Below are positions 6,494 to 15,222 of a stretch of 32,361 bases of DNA, piece by piece. Made by a program: the position numbers and the translations under genes. The DNA lies in the NCBI GenBank assembly GCA_015055725.1, contig SVHO01000016.1, positions 1-32,361 on the forward strand, in the 5' to 3' direction. The notes beneath the pieces were generated by a model, which ran no database searches, was not told the origin of the DNA, and worked only from the letters and a program-made list of their open reading frames with translations. Every line of letters starts with the position of its first letter. Within the stretch, counting starts at the first letter, position 1. This stretch comes from Clostridiales bacterium. GTDB lineage: Bacteria; Bacillota; Clostridia; Christensenellales; Borkfalkiaceae.

Positions 6494-7519
6494 ATGCAAG
6501 AAAAATTTGACCAATTAAAACAAATGGCAAAAGACGAGCTTCTTTCAGTTTTTTCTACTAAAAATTTGTTTGAATTAAAAACAAAATATGTTGGTAAAAA
6601 CGGTGAAATAACCGCATTACTACGCGGGATGAAAGACGTTCCGGCATCAGAGCGCGCAAATTTTGGTAAAATGGTTAACGATTTAAAAGTTGAAGTAAGC
6701 GAAATGTTTAATCAAAAAGAGATTGAACTAAAAGAAAAAGAACTCGCTGAAAAATTTGAAAGTGAATCAGTCGACGTGACGCTTCCTGGGAAAATCAATA
6801 AAAACGGTAGTTTGCACCCCTTAAACTTAGTGAAAAACAAGATTTTAGACGCTTTTTGCGGTATGGGGTTCGAGGTTTTTGAAGGTCCTGAAATTGATAC
6901 GGATTATTATTGCTTTCAAGCTTTAAACATTCCGAAAGACCACCCTGCTAGGGACATGCAAGACACCTTTTATATAACTGATAACGTTTTGCTTAGACCG
7001 CACACTTCTCCAGGGCAAGTTAGAACTATGGAGAAAAAAGCACCGCCAATCAAAATTTTAAGTCCAGGTAGGGTATATAGAGCAGACGACGATGCGTCAC
7101 ACTCTCCAATGTTCCACCAAATCGAAGGGCTTGTTGTTGATAAAGGCGTTTCTCTTTGCGACTTAAAAGGGCTTTTAGACGAATTCGTTAGAATTATGTT
7201 TGATGAAGACACTAAAACGCGTTTTAGACCGTCATATTTTCCTTTTACTGAACCGAGTGTTGAAGTAGACGTGACGTGTTGCAAATGTCACGGAAAAGGT
7301 TGCAGTTTGTGTAAAGGCACGGGTTGGATTGAAATACTTGGCGCAGGTGTTGTAAACAAAAAAGTTCTTGAAATGAGCGGAATAGATTCAAACGTTTATT
7401 CAGGTCTTGCTTTTGGTATGGGTATAGAACGTATAACCATGATTAAATACGGAATTTCCGATATTAGAACGTTGTTTGAAAATAACGTTAAGTTCTTAAA
7501 ACAATTCAATAGGAGATAA
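6494..7519 (+). CDS. pheS: Phenylalanine-tRNA ligase alpha subunit
   Basis: A 341-residue class II synthetase subunit that charges tRNA-Phe as an alpha2-beta2 enzyme. The N-terminal coiled-coil region covers about residues 1-90. The catalytic core follows, with motif 2 (RVYRADDDASHSPMFHQIEG) and motif 3 (GLAFGMGIERITMIKYG). A Cys-rich insert CCKCHGKGCSLCKGTGW resembles a metal-binding element seen in some clostridial homologues. The start is the ATG at 6494 after GGAGG (6478-6482); the open frame extends back into the T-box, which is not coding. pheT follows after 5 bases. Confidence 0.96.
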   Translation: MQEKFDQLKQMAKDELLSVFSTKNLFELKTKYVGKNGEITALLRGMKDVPASERANFGKMVNDLKVEVSEMFNQKEIELKEKELAEKFESESVDVTLPGKINKNGSLHPLNLVKNKILDAFCGMGFEVFEGPEIDTDYYCFQALNIPKDHPARDMQDTFYITDNVLLRPHTSPGQVRTMEKKAPPIKILSPGRVYRADDDASHSPMFHQIEGLVVDKGVSLCDLKGLLDEFVRIMFDEDTKTRFRPSYFPFTEPSVEVDVTCCKCHGKGCSLCKGTGWIEILGAGVVNKKVLEMSGIDSNVYSGLAFGMGIERITMIKYGISDIRTLFENNVKFLKQFNRR

Positions 7520-7524
7520 TTGAA

Positions 7525-9927
7525 ATGAAAGCACCACTTTCTTGGTTAAAAGATTACGTAGATATAGATTGCACCGCAGAACAATTAAAAGATAAATTAT
7601 TTTCATGTGGTTTTGAAGTTGAAGATATGGTATACGTTGCTAAACATATCGATAAAATAGTGACGTGTAAAATTTTAAGCATTGAAAAACACCCCAACGC
7701 AGACAAATTGTCTGTCACGCAAGTTGATGCAGGCCAGTATGGCAAATTACAAATAATTACAGCAGCTACAAATATATTCGTTGGGGCAATCGTTCCTGTT
7801 GCGTTAGATGGCGCAACGCTTGCAAACGGAGAAAGGATTTTTAACGGACAATTGCGCGGTCTTCCTTCTTGTGGTATGTTTTGTAGTGGGGAAGAATTAG
7901 GCATCACTGACGACTGGTATGAAGGCGCATCAGTGCACGGCATCTTAATTTTCAAAGAAGAATATGAACTCGGTGTTTCTGTTAAAGAAATTCTTGAATT
8001 AGAAGACGTTATGTTTGACATAAACGTCACGGCAAATCGTCCTGATTGTCAATCAATTTTAGGTTTGGCGCGCGAAGTTGCGGGCGTGCTTGATAAAAAA
8101 TTAAAAATGCCAGATTTATCCTATGCTATTTCCAATGATTTATCGACGGTTAAAACAGTTAAAGTTAGCGATAATGCGTTTGATTTATGTCCAAGATATA
8201 TGGCTCATTACGTTAAAGACGTTAAAATTGAACCATCACCATTATGGCTCAAAAGAAGGCTAGCTTCAATGGGTATTCGCTCAATTAATAACGTGGTAGA
8301 TATAACAAACTTCGTTTTACTTGAAATTGGTCAACCAATGCACGCGTTTGATTTATCTACGTTGAATGGTAGTGAAATCATTATTCGTAGGGCAAATCAA
8401 GGTGAGAAAATAATCACACTTGATGAAAAAGAATTCGAATTGAATAGTGAAAATCTTGTAATTTGTGATGCTCAAAAACCAGTTGCTTTGGCAGGGGTTA
8501 TGGGCGGATTAAATAGTGGAATTAATGATAGCACTCAAAATATCGTGTTTGAATCGGCAAAATTTGCTAGAGATAATATCCGCAAAACGTCAAAACAATT
8601 AGGTCAACGCACCGACGCTTCTTCAAGATATGAAAAAGGTGTTGATTATTATTCTGTTGAAGTTGGATTAAAACGTGCACTAAATTTAATTGACAAACTT
8701 AATTGTGGAACTATCGCATGTGACAATTATGACTTAACTTGTGAAGAAATCAAAGAAAAGGAAATTATTACAACTATTTCTAAAGTAAACGCCGTTTTAG
8801 GTATAAACGTTCCCGCAGAGACTATTAAAGATATTCTAACAAGACTAAGTTTTGGTGTTGAAATTAACGGTGATAATTTAAAAGTTATCGTTCCACTATA
8901 TAGGGAAGATATGGATAGCTATCCCGATATTGCCGAAGAAATTATTAGAGAATATGGATACGACCATATTGAACCGTCATTGCTTAAAACGTCTGCAATA
9001 ACAAATGGTGGCTTAAACGACGAACAAAATAAAACAGAACAACTTAAAAACTTAATGGTTGGCTATGGCTTTAACGAAATGATAAACTATTCTTTCGTTT
9101 CAGAAAAAGAATATGATTTATTTGGTTTTGATAAGAATTCAGATAGACATAAATTCATAAAATTATTAAATCCACTTGGCGAAGATTTAGCGGTTATGCG
9201 CACTTCTCTTTTACCGTCTGCTGTTCGTGCAGTTTGCTATAATATAAACAGAAAAAATAACGAAGGTAGATTGTTTGAACTTGCTAAAGTTTATAATCCA
9301 AAATCCTTACCTTTAACTGAATTGCCCGTTGAAAATGAATTTTTGTCTTTCGTTGTATTTGGCGAAAATGAAGACTTCTTTACAGCAAAGGGTGTTATAG
9401 AAGGCATTTTGGATAATTTCTGCAACGGAGCAGACGTTGAGTTTATACGTTCAGATAAAAAATTCTTGCACCCAAAACGTAGTGCGGATATAATTGTTAA
9501 CGGCAAAAATATTGGCTTTGTTGGTCAAATTCACCCTTCAATTATTGAAAAACTTGACGTTGATAAGGCGATTTATGGCGCCGAAATTGATTATTCGGCG
9601 TTAAAACTATCATTTAACGATAAAATTATGTTTAAGCCTATTTCTAAATATCCAACCATTGAACGTGACCTTGCTGTTGTTGTTGATAAAGATGTTGAAT
9701 GTGGAAAAATTATAAAGACAATTAAAGATTTGGGTGGGGAATACTTAGATAGCGTTTCTCTCTTCGATATTTATCAAGGTGAACAAGTTGGCGCAGGGAA
9801 AAAGAGTATGGCGTTTAATTTAGTTTTCGTTTCATATGATAAAACCTTAAACGTTGAAGAAATCGACGCTGTTATCGACGGGATTTTACACGGTTTAACC
9901 ACAGAAGTTGGGGCTGAATTGAGATAA
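7525..9927 (+). CDS. pheT: Phenylalanine-tRNA ligase beta subunit
   Basis: An 800-residue protein of normal family length. An EMAP-type tRNA-binding domain lies at about residues 40-150 (HPNADKLSVTQVDAG), B3/B4 editing domains at about 200-395, B5 at about 405-475, a catalytic-like core, and a C-terminal anticodon-binding FDX-ACB domain from about 708 (FKPISKYPTIERDLAVVVD). It completes the heterotetramer with PheS and removes mischarged Tyr in known homologues. It is co-transcribed with pheS under T-box control and followed after 1 base by mutS2. Confidence 0.96.
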   Translation: MKAPLSWLKDYVDIDCTAEQLKDKLFSCGFEVEDMVYVAKHIDKIVTCKILSIEKHPNADKLSVTQVDAGQYGKLQIITAATNIFVGAIVPVALDGATLANGERIFNGQLRGLPSCGMFCSGEELGITDDWYEGASVHGILIFKEEYELGVSVKEILELEDVMFDINVTANRPDCQSILGLAREVAGVLDKKLKMPDLSYAISNDLSTVKTVKVSDNAFDLCPRYMAHYVKDVKIEPSPLWLKRRLASMGIRSINNVVDITNFVLLEIGQPMHAFDLSTLNGSEIIIRRANQGEKIITLDEKEFELNSENLVICDAQKPVALAGVMGGLNSGINDSTQNIVFESAKFARDNIRKTSKQLGQRTDASSRYEKGVDYYSVEVGLKRALNLIDKLNCGTIACDNYDLTCEEIKEKEIITTISKVNAVLGINVPAETIKDILTRLSFGVEINGDNLKVIVPLYREDMDSYPDIAEEIIREYGYDHIEPSLLKTSAITNGGLNDEQNKTEQLKNLMVGYGFNEMINYSFVSEKEYDLFGFDKNSDRHKFIKLLNPLGEDLAVMRTSLLPSAVRAVCYNINRKNNEGRLFELAKVYNPKSLPLTELPVENEFLSFVVFGENEDFFTAKGVIEGILDNFCNGADVEFIRSDKKFLHPKRSADIIVNGKNIGFVGQIHPSIIEKLDVDKAIYGAEIDYSALKLSFNDKIMFKPISKYPTIERDLAVVVDKDVECGKIIKTIKDLGGEYLDSVSLFDIYQGEQVGAGKKSMAFNLVFVSYDKTLNVEEIDAVIDGILHGLTTEVGAELR

Positions 9928-9928
9928 A

Positions 9929-12295
9929 ATGATATCACTAAAATCGTTAAAGGCAATTGAATATGACAAGATTATGCAAAACGTATCTTCTTGTGCAGTT
10001 TTAGAAAAAACAAAAGAACGACTTCGTTCTTTTGTTCCTTTAACTACGCTTTGCGAAGTTGAAATTTTGCAAAAACAAACTGAAGAAGCATATAAACTTT
10101 TGTATACTTATAGTACGGGTGGCGTTTATTTTGCCGACGATATTAGTGAACAGTTAAAAAGAGTAGATATTGGTGCAACTTTGACCAATGGCGAACTATT
10201 AAAAGTTTCCCAAAATCTTAAAAGTGCTAGAATTATACGCACCGCTATAAACTCAGTTAACGACCAAGCCATCACTATTTTACCTGAAATTGCAAACAGA
10301 TTATACGTTAATCTTGACTTTGAAAACGAGATAAACGAAAAAATTATTTCTGAAGATGAAATAAGTGATAATGCTTCGCCTAAATTATATTCTATTCGTA
10401 AAAGTATTAGAAATATCAATGCTAAAATTCGTAATGAATTAAATTCTTTTATGCGTGGTGGACTCAATAAGTTTTTGCAAGATAGCGTTGTGACAATGCG
10501 CCAAGATAGATACGTTATTCCCGTAAAAAGTGAATATAGAAGTTTTGTAAAAGGTTTTATTCACGATCAATCGTCATCTGGTGCAACTGTTTTCATTGAA
10601 CCTGAACACGTTATGGAACTTAATAATGACCTAAAGCGCGCTATTTTTGACGAGACAGAGGAAATCCACAGAATTCTTGCTGAATTATCATCAAAAGTAT
10701 CCTATATGTCTGATGCGCTTAGGTATAATTATGAAAATTTAATTGACCTTGACGTTTGTTTTGCCCGCGCTGAATATTCATTTAAGAATAAATGCACAAA
10801 ACCATTACTTAATGATAAAGGTATTGTTTTTATAAACAGGGGCAGGCACCCTCTTATTGACAAAGAGAAAGTTATCCCCGTGACAGTAAAACTTGGTGAT
10901 AATTATAATTTTTTACTTATAACAGGACCAAACACAGGTGGTAAAACTGTCACGTTAAAATTAACGGGGCTTTTATCCGCAATGGCTATGAGCGGACTAT
11001 TTGTTCCCGCCGAAGATGATAGCAAAATTTCAGTTTTTTCTAATATTTATTGTGATATTGGTGACGAACAAAGCATAGAACAAAACTTATCAACCTTTTC
11101 GTCGCATATAACTAACATTATAAATATAATAAACAACGTCAACAATAATAGTTTAGTTTTACTAGACGAAATTGGGGCTGGCACCGACCCCGAAGAAGGA
11201 AGCGCACTTGCACTTGCAATTATAAAAAAACTAATTAAATGTGATTGTTTTGGAATAATTACAACGCACTATTCAGCATTAAAAGAATATGCAGTTGATA
11301 GCAAAAAAATTGAAAACGCTTCAATGGAGTTTGATGCAAAAACTTTAAAACCGCTTTACAAATTAAATATTGGAATCCCCGGTAGTTCTAACGCTATCGA
11401 TATTGCTAAAACTTTAGGGCTTGATAAGGATATTATTGAAGACGCGACAAAAAATTTATCTCAGGATAAAGTTAATTTTGAAAGCGTTTTGAAAAAAGCA
11501 GAAGAAAGCCGACTAAAATCTGACAAACTATCACTTGAACTTGAAAAATTAAAAGCTCAAAAAGAAAAAGAACTGAATAACGTTATTGAAGAGAAAGAAA
11601 AAATTAAAATTGAACGCGAAAAGATTTATATAAACGCTAAACACGAAACAAAAAGAATTGTTGCCGATAAACTTGCAGAAGCTGAAGAAATTATCGATGA
11701 GTTAAAAAACATTCTTAAACGTGTTGGTTTAGAAAGCAAAGAAGTTTTTAGAGCAAGTGAACTAAAAAATCGACTTAAAAATAGCCGTTATTTGACTGTT
11801 GAAAGTGACGATAGACCGTTTGAATTAGTTAAAATAAAAGAAAGTGACCTTACGGTTGGAAATAGAGTTTTCGTAAATTCTTTGGGTGCTTATGCTAAAC
11901 TTTTAAGCGTGAGAAAAAATAAAAAAGAAGTTGAAATTTTAATTGGGGACATTAAAACAGTAGTTAAAATTACTGACCTTTATAACGCTGAACAAGAAAA
12001 ACTCAAGGATAAAGACGTTAAAATATTTAGGCCGTCTGCAATATCGTCAGCCCCTAAAACAGAATTAAACGTTGTGGGGAAAACCTCTCTTGAAGCAATA
12101 ACTGAACTTGAAAATTTTATTGACCAAGCAATAATGAATAATTTAGAAGAAATTAAAATTATTCACGGTGTTGGGGCGGGAGTTCTACTTAAAGAGATAC
12201 GTTCTTATTTAAAAAAAGACAAAAACGTTTTAGAATTTAGGCGCGGAAATTATGGAGAAGGAGAAAACGGCGTCACTATCGTAAAGTTAAAATAA
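9929..12295 (+). CDS. mutS2: MutS2 family ATPase/endonuclease
   Basis: A 788-residue MutS2. The MutS core has MRQDRYVIPVK, Walker A GPNTGGKT (333-340) and the Walker B/signature LLDEIGAGTDPEEGSALA, followed by a long charged coiled coil (about 500-610) and a C-terminal Smr domain. The Smr LDLxG motif is changed to LNVVG, while the IHGVGAG part is kept, so nuclease function is uncertain. MutS2 proteins lack the mismatch-recognition domain; known roles are recombination control and rescue of collided ribosomes. It starts 1 base after pheT and so probably shares the T-box transcript. Confidence 0.93.
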   Translation: MISLKSLKAIEYDKIMQNVSSCAVLEKTKERLRSFVPLTTLCEVEILQKQTEEAYKLLYTYSTGGVYFADDISEQLKRVDIGATLTNGELLKVSQNLKSARIIRTAINSVNDQAITILPEIANRLYVNLDFENEINEKIISEDEISDNASPKLYSIRKSIRNINAKIRNELNSFMRGGLNKFLQDSVVTMRQDRYVIPVKSEYRSFVKGFIHDQSSSGATVFIEPEHVMELNNDLKRAIFDETEEIHRILAELSSKVSYMSDALRYNYENLIDLDVCFARAEYSFKNKCTKPLLNDKGIVFINRGRHPLIDKEKVIPVTVKLGDNYNFLLITGPNTGGKTVTLKLTGLLSAMAMSGLFVPAEDDSKISVFSNIYCDIGDEQSIEQNLSTFSSHITNIINIINNVNNNSLVLLDEIGAGTDPEEGSALALAIIKKLIKCDCFGIITTHYSALKEYAVDSKKIENASMEFDAKTLKPLYKLNIGIPGSSNAIDIAKTLGLDKDIIEDATKNLSQDKVNFESVLKKAEESRLKSDKLSLELEKLKAQKEKELNNVIEEKEKIKIEREKIYINAKHETKRIVADKLAEAEEIIDELKNILKRVGLESKEVFRASELKNRLKNSRYLTVESDDRPFELVKIKESDLTVGNRVFVNSLGAYAKLLSVRKNKKEVEILIGDIKTVVKITDLYNAEQEKLKDKDVKIFRPSAISSAPKTELNVVGKTSLEAITELENFIDQAIMNNLEEIKIIHGVGAGVLLKEIRSYLKKDKNVLEFRRGNYGEGENGVTIVKLK

Positions 12296-12336
12296 TTTTT
12301 TATATTATACTAATATTAGTGGAGGATAGATGATTT

Positions 12337-12941
12337 ATGCAAGAAATCTTTTATGAAGAATCGGCAACTATTGTTAATGAAAAATCTGCGACTTTTAAAT
12401 ATAATGCTTTTTTATTTTATCAATAATTTCATACTTTTTTATTTTTATTTGGCTATTAATCGTCTTCGTTGCTTATCCGCTCGATAATTTTTCGTTTATA
12501 GACGTTATTATTATATTATTGCCAATAGTTATGTTTGTGTTTTCTGGTGTGTTTTTTGGAAAAGTAAAGCAAAAATCATACGTTGAATATGACTATACCT
12601 TTGTCACAGGTTCTATACGAATAGCCAAGATTTTTAAAAATATTAAGCGCAAGTTTTTATTAAAATTTGAAGCTCGTGACGTTGAAAAATTGGGTAAATA
12701 CGATAGTGCTACGTATAAGACGTATGAAAATATGCCAGGTATAAATAAAATAATTTTAACGTCAAATCTTTCACCTGCGGATAATAAAGATTTTTATTAT
12801 ATAGCAGTAAATACTGACGGAGAAAAAAAATTGCTTATTTTTGAATGTACTGAAACTTTTATTTCAAACGTTCTAAAATTTTCTAATAAAACTGTTATTG
12901 ATGATGATTTTAGAAAAGACTTGTTAAACACCAAAAGATAA
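12337..12941 (+). pseudogene. Small two-helix membrane protein gene with a -1 frame change
   Basis: A protein of about 200 residues is encoded in two frames. Frame one starts at ATG 12337 after GGAGG (12321-12325) and stops at TAA 12424-12426. The -1 frame continues without a break to 12941. Joined, it gives a short N-terminus, two hydrophobic helices (about residues 27-49 and 57-75) and a soluble C-terminal part containing KSYVEYDYTFVTGSIRIAKI. The overall layout resembles the clostridial DUF6106 proteins, but I cannot confirm that. The shift point is the T run at 12408-12413, where T TTT TTA forms a canonical -1 slippery heptamer in the correct phase. It may be programmed frameshifting, a 1-base deletion or an assembly error. 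No downstream stimulatory hairpin is obvious. Confidence 0.65.
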
Positions 12942-12943
12942 TT

Positions 12944-14065
12944 ATGATTTATTTTGATAATGCTGGAACTACTATTCCGTCTAAAACCGCGCTTTCTTTA
13001 GCGGAAAAATTTAATAACGAATTATTTTTTAACCCATCAACACTTTATAGAGGTGGACTTTCTTGTTCGCGCGAAATTAAAAATGCAAAAGAGAGTATAT
13101 TAAAAAACTTATCTACCTTAAACCACGAAGTGATTTTTACGTCATGTGGGTCGGAAAGTGATAATATGGCAATTTTTTGTGCTAAAAAACGTGGCGTTTT
13201 TTTAACTACAAAAGGTGAACACTCTGCCGTTTATAAAAGCTTTTTAGAATTAAGGAATAGAGGAATAAGCACAGTTTTTATTGACTTAAATAAAGATGGT
13301 TCGGTAAACCAAACTGCTCTTTTTGATTATGTTAAAAATAATCCTGTGGATTTTGTATCCATTATTCACGTAAACAATGAAACTGGTGCTGTTAACGACG
13401 TAAATACAATCGCCAAACAGATTAAAACTATAAATAATAAAATTATTTTCCATGCCGATGGCGTTCAAGTATATGGTAAAATTCCATTTAAACTTTCAAA
13501 AGACGTTGATTTATATTCAATAAGCGCACATAAAATAAACGCATTAAAAGGAGTTGGTGCTCTAATTAAGAAAAAAGGGTTGAACCTTTCACCTCTAATT
13601 TTTGGCGGTGGGCAAGAAGGTGGGCTTAGAAGCGGTACGGAAAACGTTTTTGGTATTAAAGTTTTTGAATATGCTGGAAATGACAAATATTCTAAATTAA
13701 ATGAAAATTATCAAAAAATTAAAAGTGTTAACGCTTTTTTACGTGAAAATATAGATAACAGTCTCTTTAAAATAATTTCAAGCGAAAATTCGAGTCCATA
13801 TATTTTAACCATTTCAGCAGTTGGGCTTCGTGGCGAAGTAATTATGCATGCTTTAGAAGAACAGGGGTTGATCGTTGGAAACGGTTCAGCTTGCTCGTCT
13901 AAAAACAGGTTTAGTAGAGTTCTAGAAGCTTGTGGCTATGATGATAACGTTTTAGACGGCGTAATTAGGCTTAGTTTTTCATCAGAAACAACTTTAGGAG
14001 AAGCGCGTACTGCCGTTGAAATATTAAACGAAACTGTTAAAAAACTTAAAGGAATATTAAACTAA
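12944..14065 (+). CDS. Cysteine desulfurase (NifS/IscS type), ThiI partner
   Basis: A 373-residue class V aminotransferase-fold enzyme using PLP. The PLP lysine is Lys197 in ISAHKINALKG, the His/Asp pair is in FHADGVQ (170-175), the RSGTEN motif is at 229-234, and the active-site Cys317 lies in GNGSACSSK. It removes sulfur from cysteine as a persulfide. It overlaps thiI by 1 base (TAATG at 14063-14067). In Bacillus the equivalent nifZ-thiI pair makes 4-thiouridine in tRNA, so dedicated sulfur supply to ThiI is the likely role rather than general Fe-S assembly (no iscU or sufU nearby). Confidence 0.93.
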   Translation: MIYFDNAGTTIPSKTALSLAEKFNNELFFNPSTLYRGGLSCSREIKNAKESILKNLSTLNHEVIFTSCGSESDNMAIFCAKKRGVFLTTKGEHSAVYKSFLELRNRGISTVFIDLNKDGSVNQTALFDYVKNNPVDFVSIIHVNNETGAVNDVNTIAKQIKTINNKIIFHADGVQVYGKIPFKLSKDVDLYSISAHKINALKGVGALIKKKGLNLSPLIFGGGQEGGLRSGTENVFGIKVFEYAGNDKYSKLNENYQKIKSVNAFLRENIDNSLFKIISSENSSPYILTISAVGLRGEVIMHALEEQGLIVGNGSACSSKNRFSRVLEACGYDDNVLDGVIRLSFSSETTLGEARTAVEILNETVKKLKGILN

Positions 14066-15222
14066 TGAAACAAGCAATTATAATTAGATACTGTGAAATT
14101 CATTTAAAGGGTAAAAATCGCGGTTATTTTGAAAAAATGCTTAAAGAAAACATTAAGCGTTCACTAAAAGGTATAGATTTTAAATTTACGGCTATGCATA
14201 ATCGTTATCTTATTGAAGATTTCAATGAAGATGATTATGAAATAATAGTTGATAAACTCAAAAAAATTGCAGGAATACACACTATTAGCATAGCATTAGT
14301 GGTTGAAAGTAATTTTGAAAGTATTTTTGAAGCAGTTAAAAATTTAATTCAAGATAAAACTGGCACGTTTAAGGTTATTACTAATCGTGCGGATAAAACT
14401 TTTTCACCTAATTCAATGGAATTCTCAATGATGCTTGGTGGAAAAATCTTAGAACACTTTAACAAAAACTTAAAGGTTGACGTAAAAAATCCCGACTTCG
14501 CTATTAACGTTGATATACGTGAAGAAGGGAAAACCTTTGTTTATACTGACGTTATTCATTGTTTGAGTGGTATGCCGGTTGGCTCTGCTGGTAAAGGCTT
14601 ATTACTTATTTCTGGCGGTATTGATAGTCCCGTTGCGGGATATATGACCGCAAAACGTGGCATGAAATTAGATTGCTTGCACTTCCACAGTTTCCCATAT
14701 ACGGGCGAAGCTGCAAAAGAAAAAGTTATCGAACTAACTAAAAAAGTAGGGGAATATAACGGAGGGATAAATTTATTCGTTGTTTCGTTTACTCATATTC
14801 AAGAAGCGATACACAAACATTGCCCTGAAGAATTTATGATAACTATTATGCGCAGATTTATGATGCGTATTGCAGAAAGATTGGCAAAACAACAGGGAGA
14901 CCAAGCCATTATAACTGGCGAAAGTTTAGGGCAGGTTGCAAGTCAAACGATTGAAAGCATCACCTCTTCTAATTCGGTTGTGACGATGCCCGTTTTGCGT
15001 CCACTTATTGCTTTTGATAAAATTGACATTATTGAAATATCTAAAAAAATTGATACATATGAAACGTCAATTTTGCCATATGAAGATTGTTGCACTGTGT
15101 TTTTACCAAAATATCCAGCAATTAAGCCAAACCTAGATAGGGTTATAAAAGCTGAAAGTAAATTAGATATTGAAAGTTTAATTGAAGAGGCATTTAGAAA
15201 AGTTGAAAAATACGTTTTTTAA
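14065..15222 (+). CDS. thiI: tRNA 4-thiouridine synthase ThiI
   Basis: A 385-residue ThiI with an N-terminal ferredoxin-like/THUMP region (about 1-165) and a PP-loop ATPase domain with the signature SGGIDSPVAGY starting at residue 183. It ends without a rhodanese domain, as in most Firmicutes. The enzyme adenylates U8 of tRNA and inserts sulfur delivered by the cysteine desulfurase encoded just upstream. The last four bases (TTAA, 15219-15222) are shared with the stop of the convergent penicillin-binding protein gene. Confidence 0.95.
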   Translation: MKQAIIIRYCEIHLKGKNRGYFEKMLKENIKRSLKGIDFKFTAMHNRYLIEDFNEDDYEIIVDKLKKIAGIHTISIALVVESNFESIFEAVKNLIQDKTGTFKVITNRADKTFSPNSMEFSMMLGGKILEHFNKNLKVDVKNPDFAINVDIREEGKTFVYTDVIHCLSGMPVGSAGKGLLLISGGIDSPVAGYMTAKRGMKLDCLHFHSFPYTGEAAKEKVIELTKKVGEYNGGINLFVVSFTHIQEAIHKHCPEEFMITIMRRFMMRIAERLAKQQGDQAIITGESLGQVASQTIESITSSNSVVTMPVLRPLIAFDKIDIIEISKKIDTYETSILPYEDCCTVFLPKYPAIKPNLDRVIKAESKLDIESLIEEAFRKVEKYVF

